Positions 1 to 9,588 are shown, counted from the first letter of the stretch. The stretch: 64,000 nt of DNA from Trebonia sp963734665 (GCA_963734665.1 CAVTIR010000013.1:1612001-1676000), one strand, 5' to 3'. Program-made: numbers and translations. Notes: generated by a model from the letters alone, not told the origin.

Positions 1-432
1 CACGTCGCTGGCGTCGACGGGCTCGCCGTCGCTCCACCTCCAGCCCCTCATCGTGATCGTGACGGTCTTGCCGCCATTCGAGTACACGGGGGCGTTGGCG
101 GTCGACAGCGGGTAGTTCACCGTGACCGAGTGGCCGTTGCCGCCGAACTCGTACAGCGGCCGGTACATGAGCATCTGGAAGCCCTCGGCGTTGTTCTCAT
201 TGGCGTCGGCCTGTGGCATGTACGGCCAGATCCAGTTCAAGGTCACGCCTGGAGTCAGCGCTACGCGCGCGGCACCGCCGGGCACCGCCGCAGCCGTCGA
301 GGAGACGGACGCCGAGGGCGACGGGCTGCTACCCGCCGAGCTGCCGCACCCGGCGATCCCCACCGCCAGCAGTGCTGCCGCTCCGGCCACGGCGGTGCGC
401 GCTAGAGGCGTCCGCCGTCTGTTCCGAAACAT
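1..432 (-). CDS. Peptide/nickel-type ABC transporter substrate-binding lipoprotein (3' end outside window)
   Basis: Only the first 144 codons are present; the gene continues past the left edge. It begins with an ATG preceded by AAGGAG about 7 bases upstream, then a basic n-region (MFRNRRR), a hydrophobic stretch and the lipobox GIAGC, so it should be a lipid-anchored lipoprotein. A Ser/Ala-rich linker follows. The start of an SBP_bac_5 fold is visible: LMYRPLYEF, then VTITMRGWRWSDGEPVDASDV, which is the usual WSDG(K/E)PV(D/T)A.DV signature. In this family the protein binds oligopeptides, nickel or sugars outside the cell for a permease pair and two ATPases, none of which is visible here. The substrate cannot be predicted from this part. 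Confidence 0.85.
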   Translation of the reverse strand, partial: MFRNRRRTPLARTAVAGAAALLAVGIAGCGSSAGSSPSPSASVSSTAAAVPGGAARVALTPGVTLNWIWPYMPQADANENNAEGFQMLMYRPLYEFGGNGHSVTVNYPLSTANAPVYSNGGKTVTITMRGWRWSDGEPVDASDV

Positions 433-925
433 GAAATGGGCTCCTTGGCTGTGCAGTTGCGCCTTTCCGGCCAGCCCTGGTGCGGCCCGCCCGAAGGGAT
501 GGATTTTCACCAGGACGTCAGTTAGCCCCGTCAAGGACGTGAAGCCGGAGAGTAACAATTTGCTATCGATAGCTATCGATAATTGGAAAGTCATCCGACC
601 GGAGCACACCGGAGCGTACCGGTCGGCACGCCTGGGACCATTGCCTGCAATGCGTGTAATACCAAAAAAACCGGATTCACCGACAGGTGAGACCGTCACA
701 TTTCCGGCACTGACATCATCTTGCCGGAAGAACTTCACACAGCTCGATCACCAGCGTAGCGGGACGACTACCAGAACGTACCGCATTTGATCGTCACTGG
801 GGGTAGCGAAACCAGTGTCCCCGCCGCGGCGATAGGGCCGCCACCTTGGAATCGGTAAATTTCGGCCCCGCGGCCGACTGCTGTGCTGCCACGCCCCGCC
901 CCCCGGCGGCGATTGTCCGGGTCGG
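433..925. other. Intergenic region with candidate operator
   Basis: 493 bases between the lipoprotein start and the NUDIX stop. An open frame crosses it on the plus strand, but it has mixed codon use and is antisense to the lipoprotein, so I do not call a gene. It contains the 18-bp palindrome listed separately and an A/T-rich stretch at 655-720. Confidence 0.5.
564..581. promoter_or_regulatory. 18-bp perfect palindrome, candidate operator of the lipoprotein gene
   Basis: TATCGATAGCTATCGATA reads the same on both strands and is also a near-tandem repeat of AGCTATCGAT. It lies about 130 bases upstream of the start of the substrate-binding protein gene in an otherwise plain G+C-rich leader. 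LacI- and ROK-type sugar regulators often bind such sites, but the cognate regulator is not in the window. Confidence 0.45.
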
Positions 926-1486
926 CTAGCTCCGGCCGAAGAGCGATTCCGCGCGGTCGAGCGTATGCCGGAGATTGTTGCCGCCGATCAGTTCCCGTGC
1001 CTCGTCTAGGCTGAGCCAGCGCAACGGTGAGTCCTCGTTTTCCGGGACGATCGCATCCGGGTGCCCGGTGGCGAGGATGAACCGGAGGTCGGCGTGCTCA
1101 TGCTCGGACTCGGTCACCGACGGGCCCACGTAGCAGACCACCGCGTGCCGCAGCGACTCATCCGGCCACGGCACCAAGTCGGTGAGGCCGGTCTCTTCCG
1201 TCGCCTCGCGCAGCGCGATCGCCAGGGGGTCGGTCTCCCCCGGGTCACCGTGGCCGCCGACCTGCAGCCAGCGGCCGTGCCTGTGGTGCCAGCGCAGCAG
1301 CACCCGGCGGGTTTCCGGGTGCACGACCAGCGCAGAGGCGGTGAAGTGCAGTGGCAGCGTCCGCGACCACGGGTCAGGCGCGGCGGCCGCCAGGCGCGTC
1401 ATCCGCTCGAGGTCCGCGGCCTCGGTGTCCCCCGTCGCCTGGTATCCGGTTAGCAGCCCGCTCAGCACCGGACCATGCTGCCACAC
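926..1486 (-). CDS. NUDIX hydrolase
   Basis: 186 codons from a GTG start. The Nudix box is complete: GDPGETDPLAIALREATEETGL fits GX5EX7REUXEEXGU, around residues 79-102, so the Mg-binding loop for cleaving nucleoside-diphosphate-X bonds is intact. The preceding FTASALVVHPETRRVLLRWHHRHGRWLQVGGH is the typical N-terminal beta region. A 45-residue N-terminal extension may be helical, or the true start may be further in. It is a single gene, divergent from the membrane-protein gene to its right. The substrate is not predictable. Confidence 0.85.
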   Translation of the reverse strand: MWQHGPVLSGLLTGYQATGDTEAADLERMTRLAAAAPDPWSRTLPLHFTASALVVHPETRRVLLRWHHRHGRWLQVGGHGDPGETDPLAIALREATEETGLTDLVPWPDESLRHAVVCYVGPSVTESEHEHADLRFILATGHPDAIVPENEDSPLRWLSLDEARELIGGNNLRHTLDRAESLFGRS

Positions 1487-1813
1487 GCGGGGCGTGCTGG
1501 CGACCGAGTCCCGGGCAGCCGGCGTCCGCTGCGCACCATCACATCAGTCACAGGAATCACATGAGACTCATTAGTCAAAATAATCGAACACTCTAGAATA
1601 GAGCCAGCAACTTCTCGCAAATAGTTTCCATTGGCATCGCACGCGTGTTCTAATAGAGAGTATGAGTACGGACCGCGCGACGATGATCGGCCTGGTGTCC
1701 GCGGCGCACTTCCCCGCGCCGCGGCAACCGGCCACCGCGCGCGGGCACTAGGGAGCGACGCCGCCGGGACCGGACCGCCGACCCCCAGCACAGTCAGCCA
1801 GCAAGGGGTGACC
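1487..1813. promoter_or_regulatory. Divergent promoter region with CTCTA-gaa-TAGAG inverted repeat
   Basis: 327 bases between two divergent genes, A/T-rich by the standards of the window. A perfect inverted repeat CTCTA(GAA)TAGAG lies at 1591-1603, and a related CTAATAGAG lies at 1650-1658. These could be operator or promoter elements for either gene. A 29-codon open frame (1662-1751) is discussed under rejected items. Confidence 0.35.
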
Positions 1814-2902
1814 ATGACGCACAATTTCGAATATATGAGCGATAATGAAGCCGACAGGATCGCCATCCTGGAAAACAGGGCCGCCGAACTGGAGCGCCGA
1901 CTCCTGGCAGTGCTGCCGCCGGAAGGCGTTTCCCGGCGGAGGAACGTGGCCACCCCCGATGATGCCGCGTCCGGCGCGGGATGGGGCGGTCAGGATACCG
2001 ACGACGAAGATTACGCGGATGACCCGGCAGCCTATGCCGCGGGGTCCGCCCCCGAAGAGGCCGCGGCCGACGGCGGGCAGGGCGACGGGGGCTCGGGTAC
2101 TCGCGGACCGGGTGGCCGGACCGAGGCGCTGATCAACCACGGGCGGCCGCGCGCCAGGCGGAAGCGGGGACGCCGGCTCCTGGCGCACTGGCGGCTGCTT
2201 GCGGTGGCCGCGGTCGCGCTGCTGGCGGGGGTCATCGCGGCCCTGGTCGCGGTGGGCGGCAGCGGTGCCAGCTGGCCGGCCAGCGTCACCACGGTGCAGG
2301 CCGAGATCAAGCAAGCGTGCGCGAACTCCGACGTGGCGGCCGAGCCAAGCGGGCTCAACTTCGCCTGCGGCGAGGCCACCCAGCAGGTGCTCTGGGTCTT
2401 CTCCCTGCTCACTAGCGGGGACAACCCGGGCTTCGTCGACCAGGCGACCGGGCGCAAGGGCCTTGAGCCGATCCAGCCGTCGCAGGGCGGCGACATCGCC
2501 TGGTCGCTCAACCTGCACCACCCGTACAACCCGGCCAACCCCATCGACAGCCTCCAGGTCGCGGCGCGGGCCATTAACAACATCATCAGCGGCGCGACGC
2601 TGACGTCGGCGAGCGGCGGCGCGCTCGTCGAGCCCGGCCTGGAAAGCAAGTCCGCCAACTGCCAGCGCTACACCGGCTCGGCGAAGCTCGTCACCCGGTC
2701 CGGGTACCCGGCGAGTTGCGCCTCGCCGGCCAGCGGGGCAGCCGGGCAGGAGGCCCTCGTCAGCGACGTCTTCCAGCAATGGATGAGCGGCACCCCGTCG
2801 CAGATCGCCGACGAGGCCGGGGTGCTGTTCGAGAACGCCGACAACCCCGGCAATCCGCAAGTGCAGGCGATCCTGAACGGCCTGCCCGCGTCTGGACAGT
2901 AA
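1814..2902 (+). CDS. Single-pass membrane protein with acidic cytoplasmic tail and exported domain
   Basis: 362 residues, starting at an ATG with AAGGGG 8 bases upstream. The frame is open further 5', but this start is the one with a ribosome binding site. Residues 1-35 are likely coiled coil (EADRIAILENRAAELERRLL). A Gly/Asp/Glu-rich segment follows, then a basic patch (RARRKRGRR) and one transmembrane helix at about 126-150, so the C-terminal 210 residues should be outside the cell. The exported part has four cysteines and no domain I can name. It is followed by a secreted peptidoglycan hydrolase and another membrane protein in the same direction, suggesting a shared role at the cell envelope. 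Function unknown. Confidence 0.75.
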   Translation: MTHNFEYMSDNEADRIAILENRAAELERRLLAVLPPEGVSRRRNVATPDDAASGAGWGGQDTDDEDYADDPAAYAAGSAPEEAAADGGQGDGGSGTRGPGGRTEALINHGRPRARRKRGRRLLAHWRLLAVAAVALLAGVIAALVAVGGSGASWPASVTTVQAEIKQACANSDVAAEPSGLNFACGEATQQVLWVFSLLTSGDNPGFVDQATGRKGLEPIQPSQGGDIAWSLNLHHPYNPANPIDSLQVAARAINNIISGATLTSASGGALVEPGLESKSANCQRYTGSAKLVTRSGYPASCASPASGAAGQEALVSDVFQQWMSGTPSQIADEAGVLFENADNPGNPQVQAILNGLPASGQ

Positions 2903-3028
2903 GGCGGGCGGACCGCCCGCCCGGCGACCATCACGAGGAGGCCGACGACCGAGCACCGTCCCGAAATGCACAAACAGACTAAAAACCGCGAACAGGACTG
3001 TAACCGTCGAAGGGGGGAAGTGGTACCC

Positions 3029-5861
3029 GTGCGTTCCGTCAGGAAGCCATGGTGGCAGCAGGCAACGGCGCTTGTGACCGTGAGCACTGGCGGCGTGATA
3101 ACCGGGTTCAACTTCATCCCAGGGGCGGCCGCGACGATGACCTCGCCGACCAGCGTGCCACTGCACCTGCTCGCGCTTGAGCAGGCGGCGCGGCCCGGCG
3201 CGCTCGACGACCTCGCCGTCGGCGGGGACAGCACGGGCCGGGTGACCAGCGACGCCCAGCTGCGGGCGGCCATCGTCAATGTGGCCGGGTATTACCTGCG
3301 GCTCGCCCAGACCAGGACGCCCGCCCAGATAGAGGCGCTGATCTGGGACAACACCAGCAGCGACGGCGCGGATCACGGGCCGTCCTGCGCGGCGTTCGCC
3401 AGCCTCACGCTTGAGCTCGCCGCGCAGGCCGTCGGCCAGCAGAGCTGGGTGACCGGCGGGACCACCTACCCGTGGCCGATGCCCGCGTGGGCCGACGTGC
3501 GGGTCGAGACGAACCCCGCGTCGCCCGGCATCACGTCCATGGTCGCGGACGCGCAGGCGGGCGGCCGCTGGCATCCACTCGGTGACGGGTACCAGCCGCA
3601 GCCCGGCGACTGGGCCGTCTACAACGGCCACGTCGAGGTCGTGACCAGCTACACGGGCGGCGTGCTCGACACGATCGGCGCCGACTCGCTGCCTAACCTC
3701 TCCGTGAACGCGCACTCGTCCGACGCCCCCCTGGCCGAGCAGGGCGTGGCGGGGTTCGTGGATAACGGGAACCTCAAGCCGGCGCCCGGCACGCTCGGCG
3801 CGTCCGCGCAGCAGCAGGAGGCGACGGGAGCGGGGGCGCCGGGGCCCGTCACGCGGGGGCCAACCCGAGACAGCGCCGCGATTCCAGGGCTGCCGGGCGC
3901 GAGTGCGCTGTCGGGGACCGGCGGTATCCCCGCAGCGAGCGTGGCCGCAGGGAGCGGCACGCTGACAGGGACGGGCGTTGACGCCTCGGTTCCTGGCCTG
4001 CTCACAGCCGGCGCCGCTCAGGGGCCGACGGACGCTCCGGGAACGGCCGCCATTCCTGGCGCGAGTCCCGCGGTCACCGCTCCCGTCAGTCCTTCCGCTC
4101 GCCGGCCCGCTTCCCCTGCTACGGGGTCCGCCGGCGCTGACCCGGCGGCCACGCGGCCCGCGGCGCATGGCGCTTCCGCGGCTAGTTCGCCAACCGCGAA
4201 GCCCGGGGCGACGTCAAGCGCGCCGGCGGGGCGGCAGTACGCCGCGCCCGGGACGCGGGAACAGCAGGCGTTCATCAGCCTCGTCGCGCCGGGGGCGGTC
4301 GCCGCGCAGCAGCGCTACGGGGTGCCCGCGGCGGTGACGATCGCGCAGGCGATCGAGGAGTCCGCGTGGGGCCAGAGCGGGCTGGCCGCGCAGTACCACA
4401 ATTTGTTCGGCATCAAGGGAACCGGGCCCGCTGGGAGCGCGACGCTGCCGACGCAGGAGTACGAGGGCGGCCAGTGGGTGACGGTCGACGCGCAGTTCCG
4501 GGTCTACCACAACGACGCGGAGTCGATCGCCGACCACGCCGAACTGCTCGCCACCAGCGGCTACTACACGCGGGCCATGGCCGACGCCGCCGTCCCCGAC
4601 GCGTTCGCCAACGACCTGACCGGCGTGTACGCGACCGACCCGGACTACGGCGCGAACCTCATCGCGCTCATGAAGCTCTACAACCTGTACCAGTACGACA
4701 CCGCGCCCGCGCCGGCCCCCGCGGCGTCACCGACCCCCGCCGCCACGCCGGCGCCCGCGCCGTCGGCCAGCCCGGCGGCGACCGGGGCGCCCGCCCCACC
4801 GGGCCATCCCGCGGCCAGTCCGGCGAGCAGCGCGCCGGCGGGCCGGCCCGGCAGCGGCCAGTCCGGCCAGGCGCGAACGTGGCACGCTGACGTCCCCGGC
4901 GTCGCCGCTCCGACGCTCGCCCCGGCCGCGCCCGTCGCGACGTCAGCCGCCTCGCCGGCGGCGAGCACTGGGCAGATCCCCGGCCTGGTCTCCCCCGACG
5001 CTCTCACGCCGGCCACGACCGGTCCGGTGCACGTGACCGCACCCACGGGAACTGCGCCGAGGAAGCCCGCCCACGGCGGGTCGCCGGTCAGCGGCGTGCC
5101 GGTGCCCCCCGGCCAGACGACCGGCTCGGCGGGTGCCAGCATCCCCGGCCTCGTCGCGCCGGGTACGGGCACGACGGCCGTCACCGCACCCAGCCGGGCC
5201 GGCACCGGGACTTCCGGTGTGGTCACGACAGCGCTCGTCACGCCGGGGCGTACCGCCAGCGGGCGCGCTGGCACCCGACGGGTCGCCACGGGGGTTACCC
5301 GTTATGAGGCGCGCCTCCCGCACGCGGTGACGACCGCGCTCTTCGCCAGTGCCAAGGCGCCCCTCGCGCGGGGCGAGCATCTCTACCGGGACGTGGCCGC
5401 CTGCACGGGCGGCAGCTGGAAGCTGCTCGCCGCGGTCGACTGGATGCAGTGCAAGGCGGACCCGCGCTACTCCCCCGTCCAGGGCGAGAAACTGGGGTCG
5501 CTCAACGATGACGGAACCTCGTACTCCACCAAGTCCGCCGCCCTGACGCAGTGCGCCTGCGACCTCATCGAGCTCGCCAGTGCCGTCTACGGGATCGACC
5601 TGACCGCCCGCCGTCCCCTGTCGGTGCGTGAGCTCGCCGCGGCCTTCGCCGCGTTCCGGTGGGGGGCGATCCTGCGGCGGCACAGCGTGTCGCCCATGGA
5701 GTTCCCCTACTCCGTCAGCCGGCCTCACCGCCGCGCACCAGAAGATGCACTGGCCCGCCATCGACGCGCCCGACGCGCCCGACCGGCCGGGCGGCCGGTT
5801 CCGCGAGCCGTTCGGCGCAGTGCCCGTTCTCCTCAGTCTCGGCTACCCGGCGACCGTCTAA
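3029..5861 (+). CDS. Secreted CHAP-like / glucosaminidase peptidoglycan hydrolase, frameshifted near the 3' end
   Basis: The GTG start at 3029 has AGGGGGGAAG just upstream and opens a signal peptide. Residues of about 95-230 look like a CHAP/NlpC-type cysteine amidase: GPSCAAF with Cys120 and GHVEVV with His201. After a Pro/Ala/Ser-rich linker, residues of about 410-557 form a GH73-type glucosaminidase (QQRYGVPAAVTIAQAIEESAWGQS, HNLFGIKG, YHNDAESIADHAELL). A second linker with IPGLV repeats leads to a cysteine-containing C-terminal domain (DWMQCKADPRYSPVQGEKLG) that I cannot name. One extra C near 5718-5722 shifts the frame. Removing it gives SGLTAAHQKMHWPAI and a stop at 5859-5861. Without it the frame turns arginine-rich and runs into the next gene. 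It may be a real mutation or a sequencing error. Confidence 0.75.
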
Positions 5862-6934
5862 TGACAGAAAGAGCAGGTAATCCCGTGTTCCGATACGTAA
5901 TCTGGCTGGCGCGCCGGCTGCGGTCGCGGCACCAGTCCGCCGGCTCGTCCCCCTACGCCGTGCAGGACGCCTCCGCGGAGCTCGTGACGGTGCGGCTGCC
6001 CGACGGCCGGCTCGTCCAGGGCGAGCGCGCCACGCCGCGCGCCGCTGACAACGCGCGAGGGCTGAATCCGACGGCCGTCCTGATGGGCCCGCCAGACGGC
6101 CCCAGGTCCCGGAGGCGGCGCTGGTACTCATGGATCCCGCGCTGGCTGCGCTGGGCCGCGGTGATCGTCATCGTCGGCGCGGTCTTCCGGCGGGCCGTCG
6201 CCTGGGCGGTGCTCGCCGCGCTGTCGGCCGCGCTGCACCTGTTCGGCGCGGACGTCCACCTGCCGCACGTCTCGTTCGGCTGGCCGTGGTCGTCGTCGTC
6301 CGCCACCAGCTCAACCACCCTCGTGGGGCCGCTCGTGCTGCAGAAGATCGAGGGGATCGACAAGCCCGCCCTCGGCACGACGACCTTCGACTTCCTGTTC
6401 ACGCACTCGGTGTCCCATCCCATGGGCATCCTGCCCTGCTGGTACTCCGCGACGTTCTACGCCGTCGGCAAGGCGTCGGCGACCGTCGACCTGAACCCGG
6501 GCTCCTCCTGGTGGAAGCCGTCGACCGGGCATTACGCGCTCCGCGTGCTCAGTAAGCCGACGGGGTCCACGCCGGGCCAGGTCACCGTGACGATGGCGCT
6601 GCCGCTCCCGCAGCTGCCGCAGTCGGTGCACGACGTGTCGATCGACAACACGCTGTCCAAGCCGGTGTCCTCCGACCATTCCTGGACTTATCCGGGGCTG
6701 GCCTGCGGCGTGCTGATCAAGCCGCAGTTCGCCCAGTCGGTGCTGTACGCGCAGGCGCAGTCCGAGGCCTTCAAGCAGGCGACGACGCTCACGAGCGTGA
6801 CGCAGCCGCTGATCGCGGCGGCGGAGAAGGAGGCTAGCACGATCATCGGAGACAACTTCGTCACCCCGACCCTCAACGCGCTCAACTACAAGGTCACCCG
6901 CTTCACGATCCGGTGGATCGCGAGCACGATGTGA
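5861..6934 (+). CDS. Membrane protein with exported domain, possibly DUF4230-like
   Basis: 357 residues if started at the ATG that overlaps the upstream stop (TAATG). A GTG at 5885 with GAGCAGG in front is an equally good start. The N-terminal 90 residues are cytoplasmic and Arg-rich. A hydrophobic region at about 95-130 follows, then a Ser-rich stretch and an exported beta-rich domain. The end (FKQATTLTSVTQPLIAAAEKEASTIIGDNFV) resembles the C-terminal helix of DUF4230-type envelope proteins, but I am not certain. It forms one transcription unit with the two genes before it. Function unknown. Confidence 0.65.
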   Translation: MTERAGNPVFRYVIWLARRLRSRHQSAGSSPYAVQDASAELVTVRLPDGRLVQGERATPRAADNARGLNPTAVLMGPPDGPRSRRRRWYSWIPRWLRWAAVIVIVGAVFRRAVAWAVLAALSAALHLFGADVHLPHVSFGWPWSSSSATSSTTLVGPLVLQKIEGIDKPALGTTTFDFLFTHSVSHPMGILPCWYSATFYAVGKASATVDLNPGSSWWKPSTGHYALRVLSKPTGSTPGQVTVTMALPLPQLPQSVHDVSIDNTLSKPVSSDHSWTYPGLACGVLIKPQFAQSVLYAQAQSEAFKQATTLTSVTQPLIAAAEKEASTIIGDNFVTPTLNALNYKVTRFTIRWIASTM

Positions 6935-7019
6935 GGTGAACGGTCCCGCAAGGTAGCTTTGAGGTTATGGGAATCGTGACGCCTGGGCTTGATCGGTCGC
7001 TTAGGGGCAGGTCATCCCG

Positions 7020-7931
7020 ATGACGGCTGAGGTATTCCCGGGGACCGGGCTGTTCCAGCGCGCGGCCGCGGCGTTCGCCGTCTGCGTGCCCGCCGACCCG
7101 GCCGACGACGGCTACTTCGGGCCCGGCAGCGTCACGTGGCGGCTGCACGCCGACCTGACCGTGCCCGTCTCCGGGCTCAGGTCGCTGCTGCTCCAGGCGC
7201 TGCACCCGCTGGCCATGGCCGGCGTTGACCAGCACAGCCAGTGGCGCGACGACCCGGCCGGCCGCTTCGCCTCCACGGCGGCCTACGTGCTGAGCACCAC
7301 CTACGGCGACCGCGCCGCGGCCGGCGCCGCAGCGGACCGGGTGCGGAAGATCCACGAGCGGGTCCGCGGCGTCGACCCGGTGACCGGTAAGCCGTACGCG
7401 GCCGGCGACCCGGCCCTGCTGATCTGGGTGCACGCTGCCCTGGTCGAGTCGGGCCTGGCGGCCGCCGCCCGGTACGGCCCGGCGCTGACCCCGGCGGAGC
7501 AGGACCAGTACGTGGCCGAGATGACCGTCGCGGCGGAGCTCGTCGGGGTGCCCGCCGCCGGCTTCGCCGAGGGCGGCGCGCCCGCGTCCGTGGCCGAGCT
7601 CGACGCCTACTTCGACGCCGTCCGCCCGTCCCTGGCCACCAGCCGGTCGACCGAGGACATCGCGACGTACCTCCTCGGCATGCCCGACGTCGAGCCAGAG
7701 CTCGCCGACGTCTGGGAGGTCCTCGCCGACGCGGCAGTGGCGTCGCTGCCCGGCTGGGCGCGCGCCATGTACGGGTTCGGCGACGGCGGCCCTGCCCCCG
7801 GATCGGCGCCCCCAGAGCGTGAGGCGGTCCGCCAGGTGCTCGGCGTCCTCGACGCGATCTACCTCGGCGAGCCCGGCGTCCTTGAGGCCCGCCAGCGCCT
7901 CACCCTCCGGATGCGGAAGGCGGGCCAGTGA
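7020..7931 (+). CDS. DUF2236 / MpaB-family oxygenase-like protein
   Basis: 303 residues. The family signature is clear: SLLLQALHPLAMAGVDQHSQW, then RFASTAAYVLSTTYGDR and VRKIHERVRGVDPVTGKPYAAGDPALLIWVHAALVES. DUF2236 proteins include the latex-clearing protein Lcp and MpaB, heme-dependent oxygenases in which histidines of these segments bind the iron. Most members have no known substrate. It is followed 40 bases later by an AarF-type kinase. A paralog lies at 37585-38439. Confidence 0.85.
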   Translation: MTAEVFPGTGLFQRAAAAFAVCVPADPADDGYFGPGSVTWRLHADLTVPVSGLRSLLLQALHPLAMAGVDQHSQWRDDPAGRFASTAAYVLSTTYGDRAAAGAAADRVRKIHERVRGVDPVTGKPYAAGDPALLIWVHAALVESGLAAAARYGPALTPAEQDQYVAEMTVAAELVGVPAAGFAEGGAPASVAELDAYFDAVRPSLATSRSTEDIATYLLGMPDVEPELADVWEVLADAAVASLPGWARAMYGFGDGGPAPGSAPPEREAVRQVLGVLDAIYLGEPGVLEARQRLTLRMRKAGQ

Positions 7932-7971
7932 ATTCACGAACTCATCGCCGCGCCGGGACGGGCTCTATATA

Positions 7972-9471
7972 ATGGCGGGTTTTGCCATCGAGCCTGGCCC
8001 GGACGGACAGCCGGGGGGTACGGGGGGTACGGGGAGTCGTCCCCCCGGGGGAGAACAGCCGGGGGGTACGGGGGGTCGTCCCCCCGTCGGGAAACAGTCG
8101 GGGGGGCGTCCCCGAGGGGAGAAACAGCTACGGGTCAGCCGGGGGCTGGCCGCGATGCGGCTCGCCGCGCGCGGCGGCGCCCGGTACGCGGCGAATGCGC
8201 CCCGGCTGTTCGCCGCCGCCGGGGAGCGGCGCCAGCAGCTCCGTGACGACCTGGCGCTGCGCACCGCGCAGGACGTGGCCGACACGCTCGGCACCATGAA
8301 GGGCGTCCTGATGAAGATCGGGCAGCTCGCCAGCTACGTCGATGACGGCATCGCGCCGCCGGCCCGCCGGGTCCTCGGCCGCCTGCAGGACAGCGTGCCG
8401 CCGATGTCCCCCGAGCTAGCCGCCGGGGTCATCGAAGCCGAGCTCGGTGCGACCCCCGAGAGCATCTTCAAGGAGTGGGACCCGCTGCCCATCGCGGCCG
8501 CGTCGATCGGCCAGGTGCACCGGGCCATCACGGCCGACGGGCAGGCCGTCGCCGTTAAGGTGCAGTACCCGGGCATCGCGGAGACGATCGCCGCCGACCT
8601 GGGCAACGTGGGGCTCATCCGGTCGCTGCTGAAGATGGCGGTGCCCAGCCAGGACGTCACCGCGCTCATCGAGGAGCTGCGGGAGCGGATCAGCGAGGAG
8701 CTCGACTACGTACGCGAGGCGGAGAACCAGCGGCGGTTCGCCGCCTACTTCGACGGCCACCCCACCGCCCGCGTCCCGAAGATCATCGACGAGCTCTCGA
8801 CCGCGCGCGTCATGACCAGCGAGCTGGCCGCCGGGGCCCGGTTCGGCGAGATGCTCGGCTGGCCGCAGGAGGAGAAGGACCTGGCGGCGGAGACGATCCA
8901 CCGGTTCACCTTCCGCTCGCTGTACGGGATGCTGGCGTTCAACGGGGACCCGCACCCTGGGAACTACCTGTTCGAGCCCGGCGGGCGGGTCACGTTCCTC
9001 GACTTCGGCCTGGTCAAGCACTTCACGCAAGGCGAGCTCGATCCGCTCATCCACATGATCGAAGCGCTGTGCATGCACGACGACCCCGAGGGCTTCCGCC
9101 GTGCCATGGAGGAAGCCGACTTCCTCGAGCCGGGCGCGCCGATCCCGACCAAGGATGTCGTGGCGCACATGTCGCTCTTCTACGAAACGGTCCGGGAGCG
9201 CGGGCCCCGCACGATGACCAGCGACTACTCCTCCATGGTCGCCCGCAGGTACACGGACTTCAAGAACCCCCTGGCCGCGTACGCCAAGATCCCGCGCCCG
9301 TACGTGATCGTGCAGCGGATCAACCTGGGGCTCTTCGCGATCCTCGGCGAGATGAACGCGACCGCCGACTGGCGCGGGATCTCCGAGGAGATCTGGCCGT
9401 TCGTCCAGGCCCCGCCGTCCACGCCCATGGGCGAGGCAGAAGCCCCCTGGCTGGCGCGGGCGCGCCGCTGA
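7972..9471 (+). CDS. AarF/UbiB (ABC1) family protein kinase-like ATPase
   Basis: 499 residues from ATG 7972. The ABC1 fold is complete: the KxGQ motif (LMKIGQLASY), AAASIGQVHRA, the VKVQYP lysine strand, the DPHPGNYLF catalytic loop and FLDFGLVK as the metal-binding DFG equivalent. Actinobacterial members are linked to quinone or lipid metabolism; their substrates are largely unknown. The first 50 residues are a Gly/Pro-rich low-complexity tail encoded by G-tract repeats, so the functional start could be near Met62 (8155). A TATAAT sequence overlaps the annotated start (7967-7972). If it is a real -10 box, translation must begin further in. Confidence 0.85.
   Translation: MAGFAIEPGPDGQPGGTGGTGSRPPGGEQPGGTGGRPPVGKQSGGRPRGEKQLRVSRGLAAMRLAARGGARYAANAPRLFAAAGERRQQLRDDLALRTAQDVADTLGTMKGVLMKIGQLASYVDDGIAPPARRVLGRLQDSVPPMSPELAAGVIEAELGATPESIFKEWDPLPIAAASIGQVHRAITADGQAVAVKVQYPGIAETIAADLGNVGLIRSLLKMAVPSQDVTALIEELRERISEELDYVREAENQRRFAAYFDGHPTARVPKIIDELSTARVMTSELAAGARFGEMLGWPQEEKDLAAETIHRFTFRSLYGMLAFNGDPHPGNYLFEPGGRVTFLDFGLVKHFTQGELDPLIHMIEALCMHDDPEGFRRAMEEADFLEPGAPIPTKDVVAHMSLFYETVRERGPRTMTSDYSSMVARRYTDFKNPLAAYAKIPRPYVIVQRINLGLFAILGEMNATADWRGISEEIWPFVQAPPSTPMGEAEAPWLARARR
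8009..8121 (+). repeat. G-tract repeats with a C-tract hairpin inside the AarF-like gene
   Basis: Runs of six or more G alternate with TAC (8012-8035 and 8061-8075), followed by C6 tracts. ACGGGGGG-tcgt-CCCCCCGT at 8068-8087 is a perfect 8-bp stem with a 4-base loop. The segment encodes Gly/Arg/Pro low complexity and could form a G-quadruplex or hairpin in the mRNA. Confidence 0.6.
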
Positions 9472-9588
9472 CGGTATCCGCCGGTCAACAGCGTCATCCC
9501 GAACGGAGTCTGGCTACGCGGGGCCGCGAACCATGATTATGGGAGCGGTTGGTCGCTGGGCGGCGCGGAGCGCTTCTTGCCGTTATTG

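Noticed and set aside
1662..1751. A 29-codon ORF (MSTDRATMIGLVSAAHFPAPRQPATARGH) with AGAGAG upstream
   Set aside because: It could be a leader peptide, but nothing in its codons or in the downstream sequence suggests attenuation, and it is as likely to be chance.
1748..4168. An 806-codon minus-strand open frame
   Set aside because: It is the complement of two real plus-strand genes. The product is Arg/Gly/Pro-rich with no motif or plausible start.
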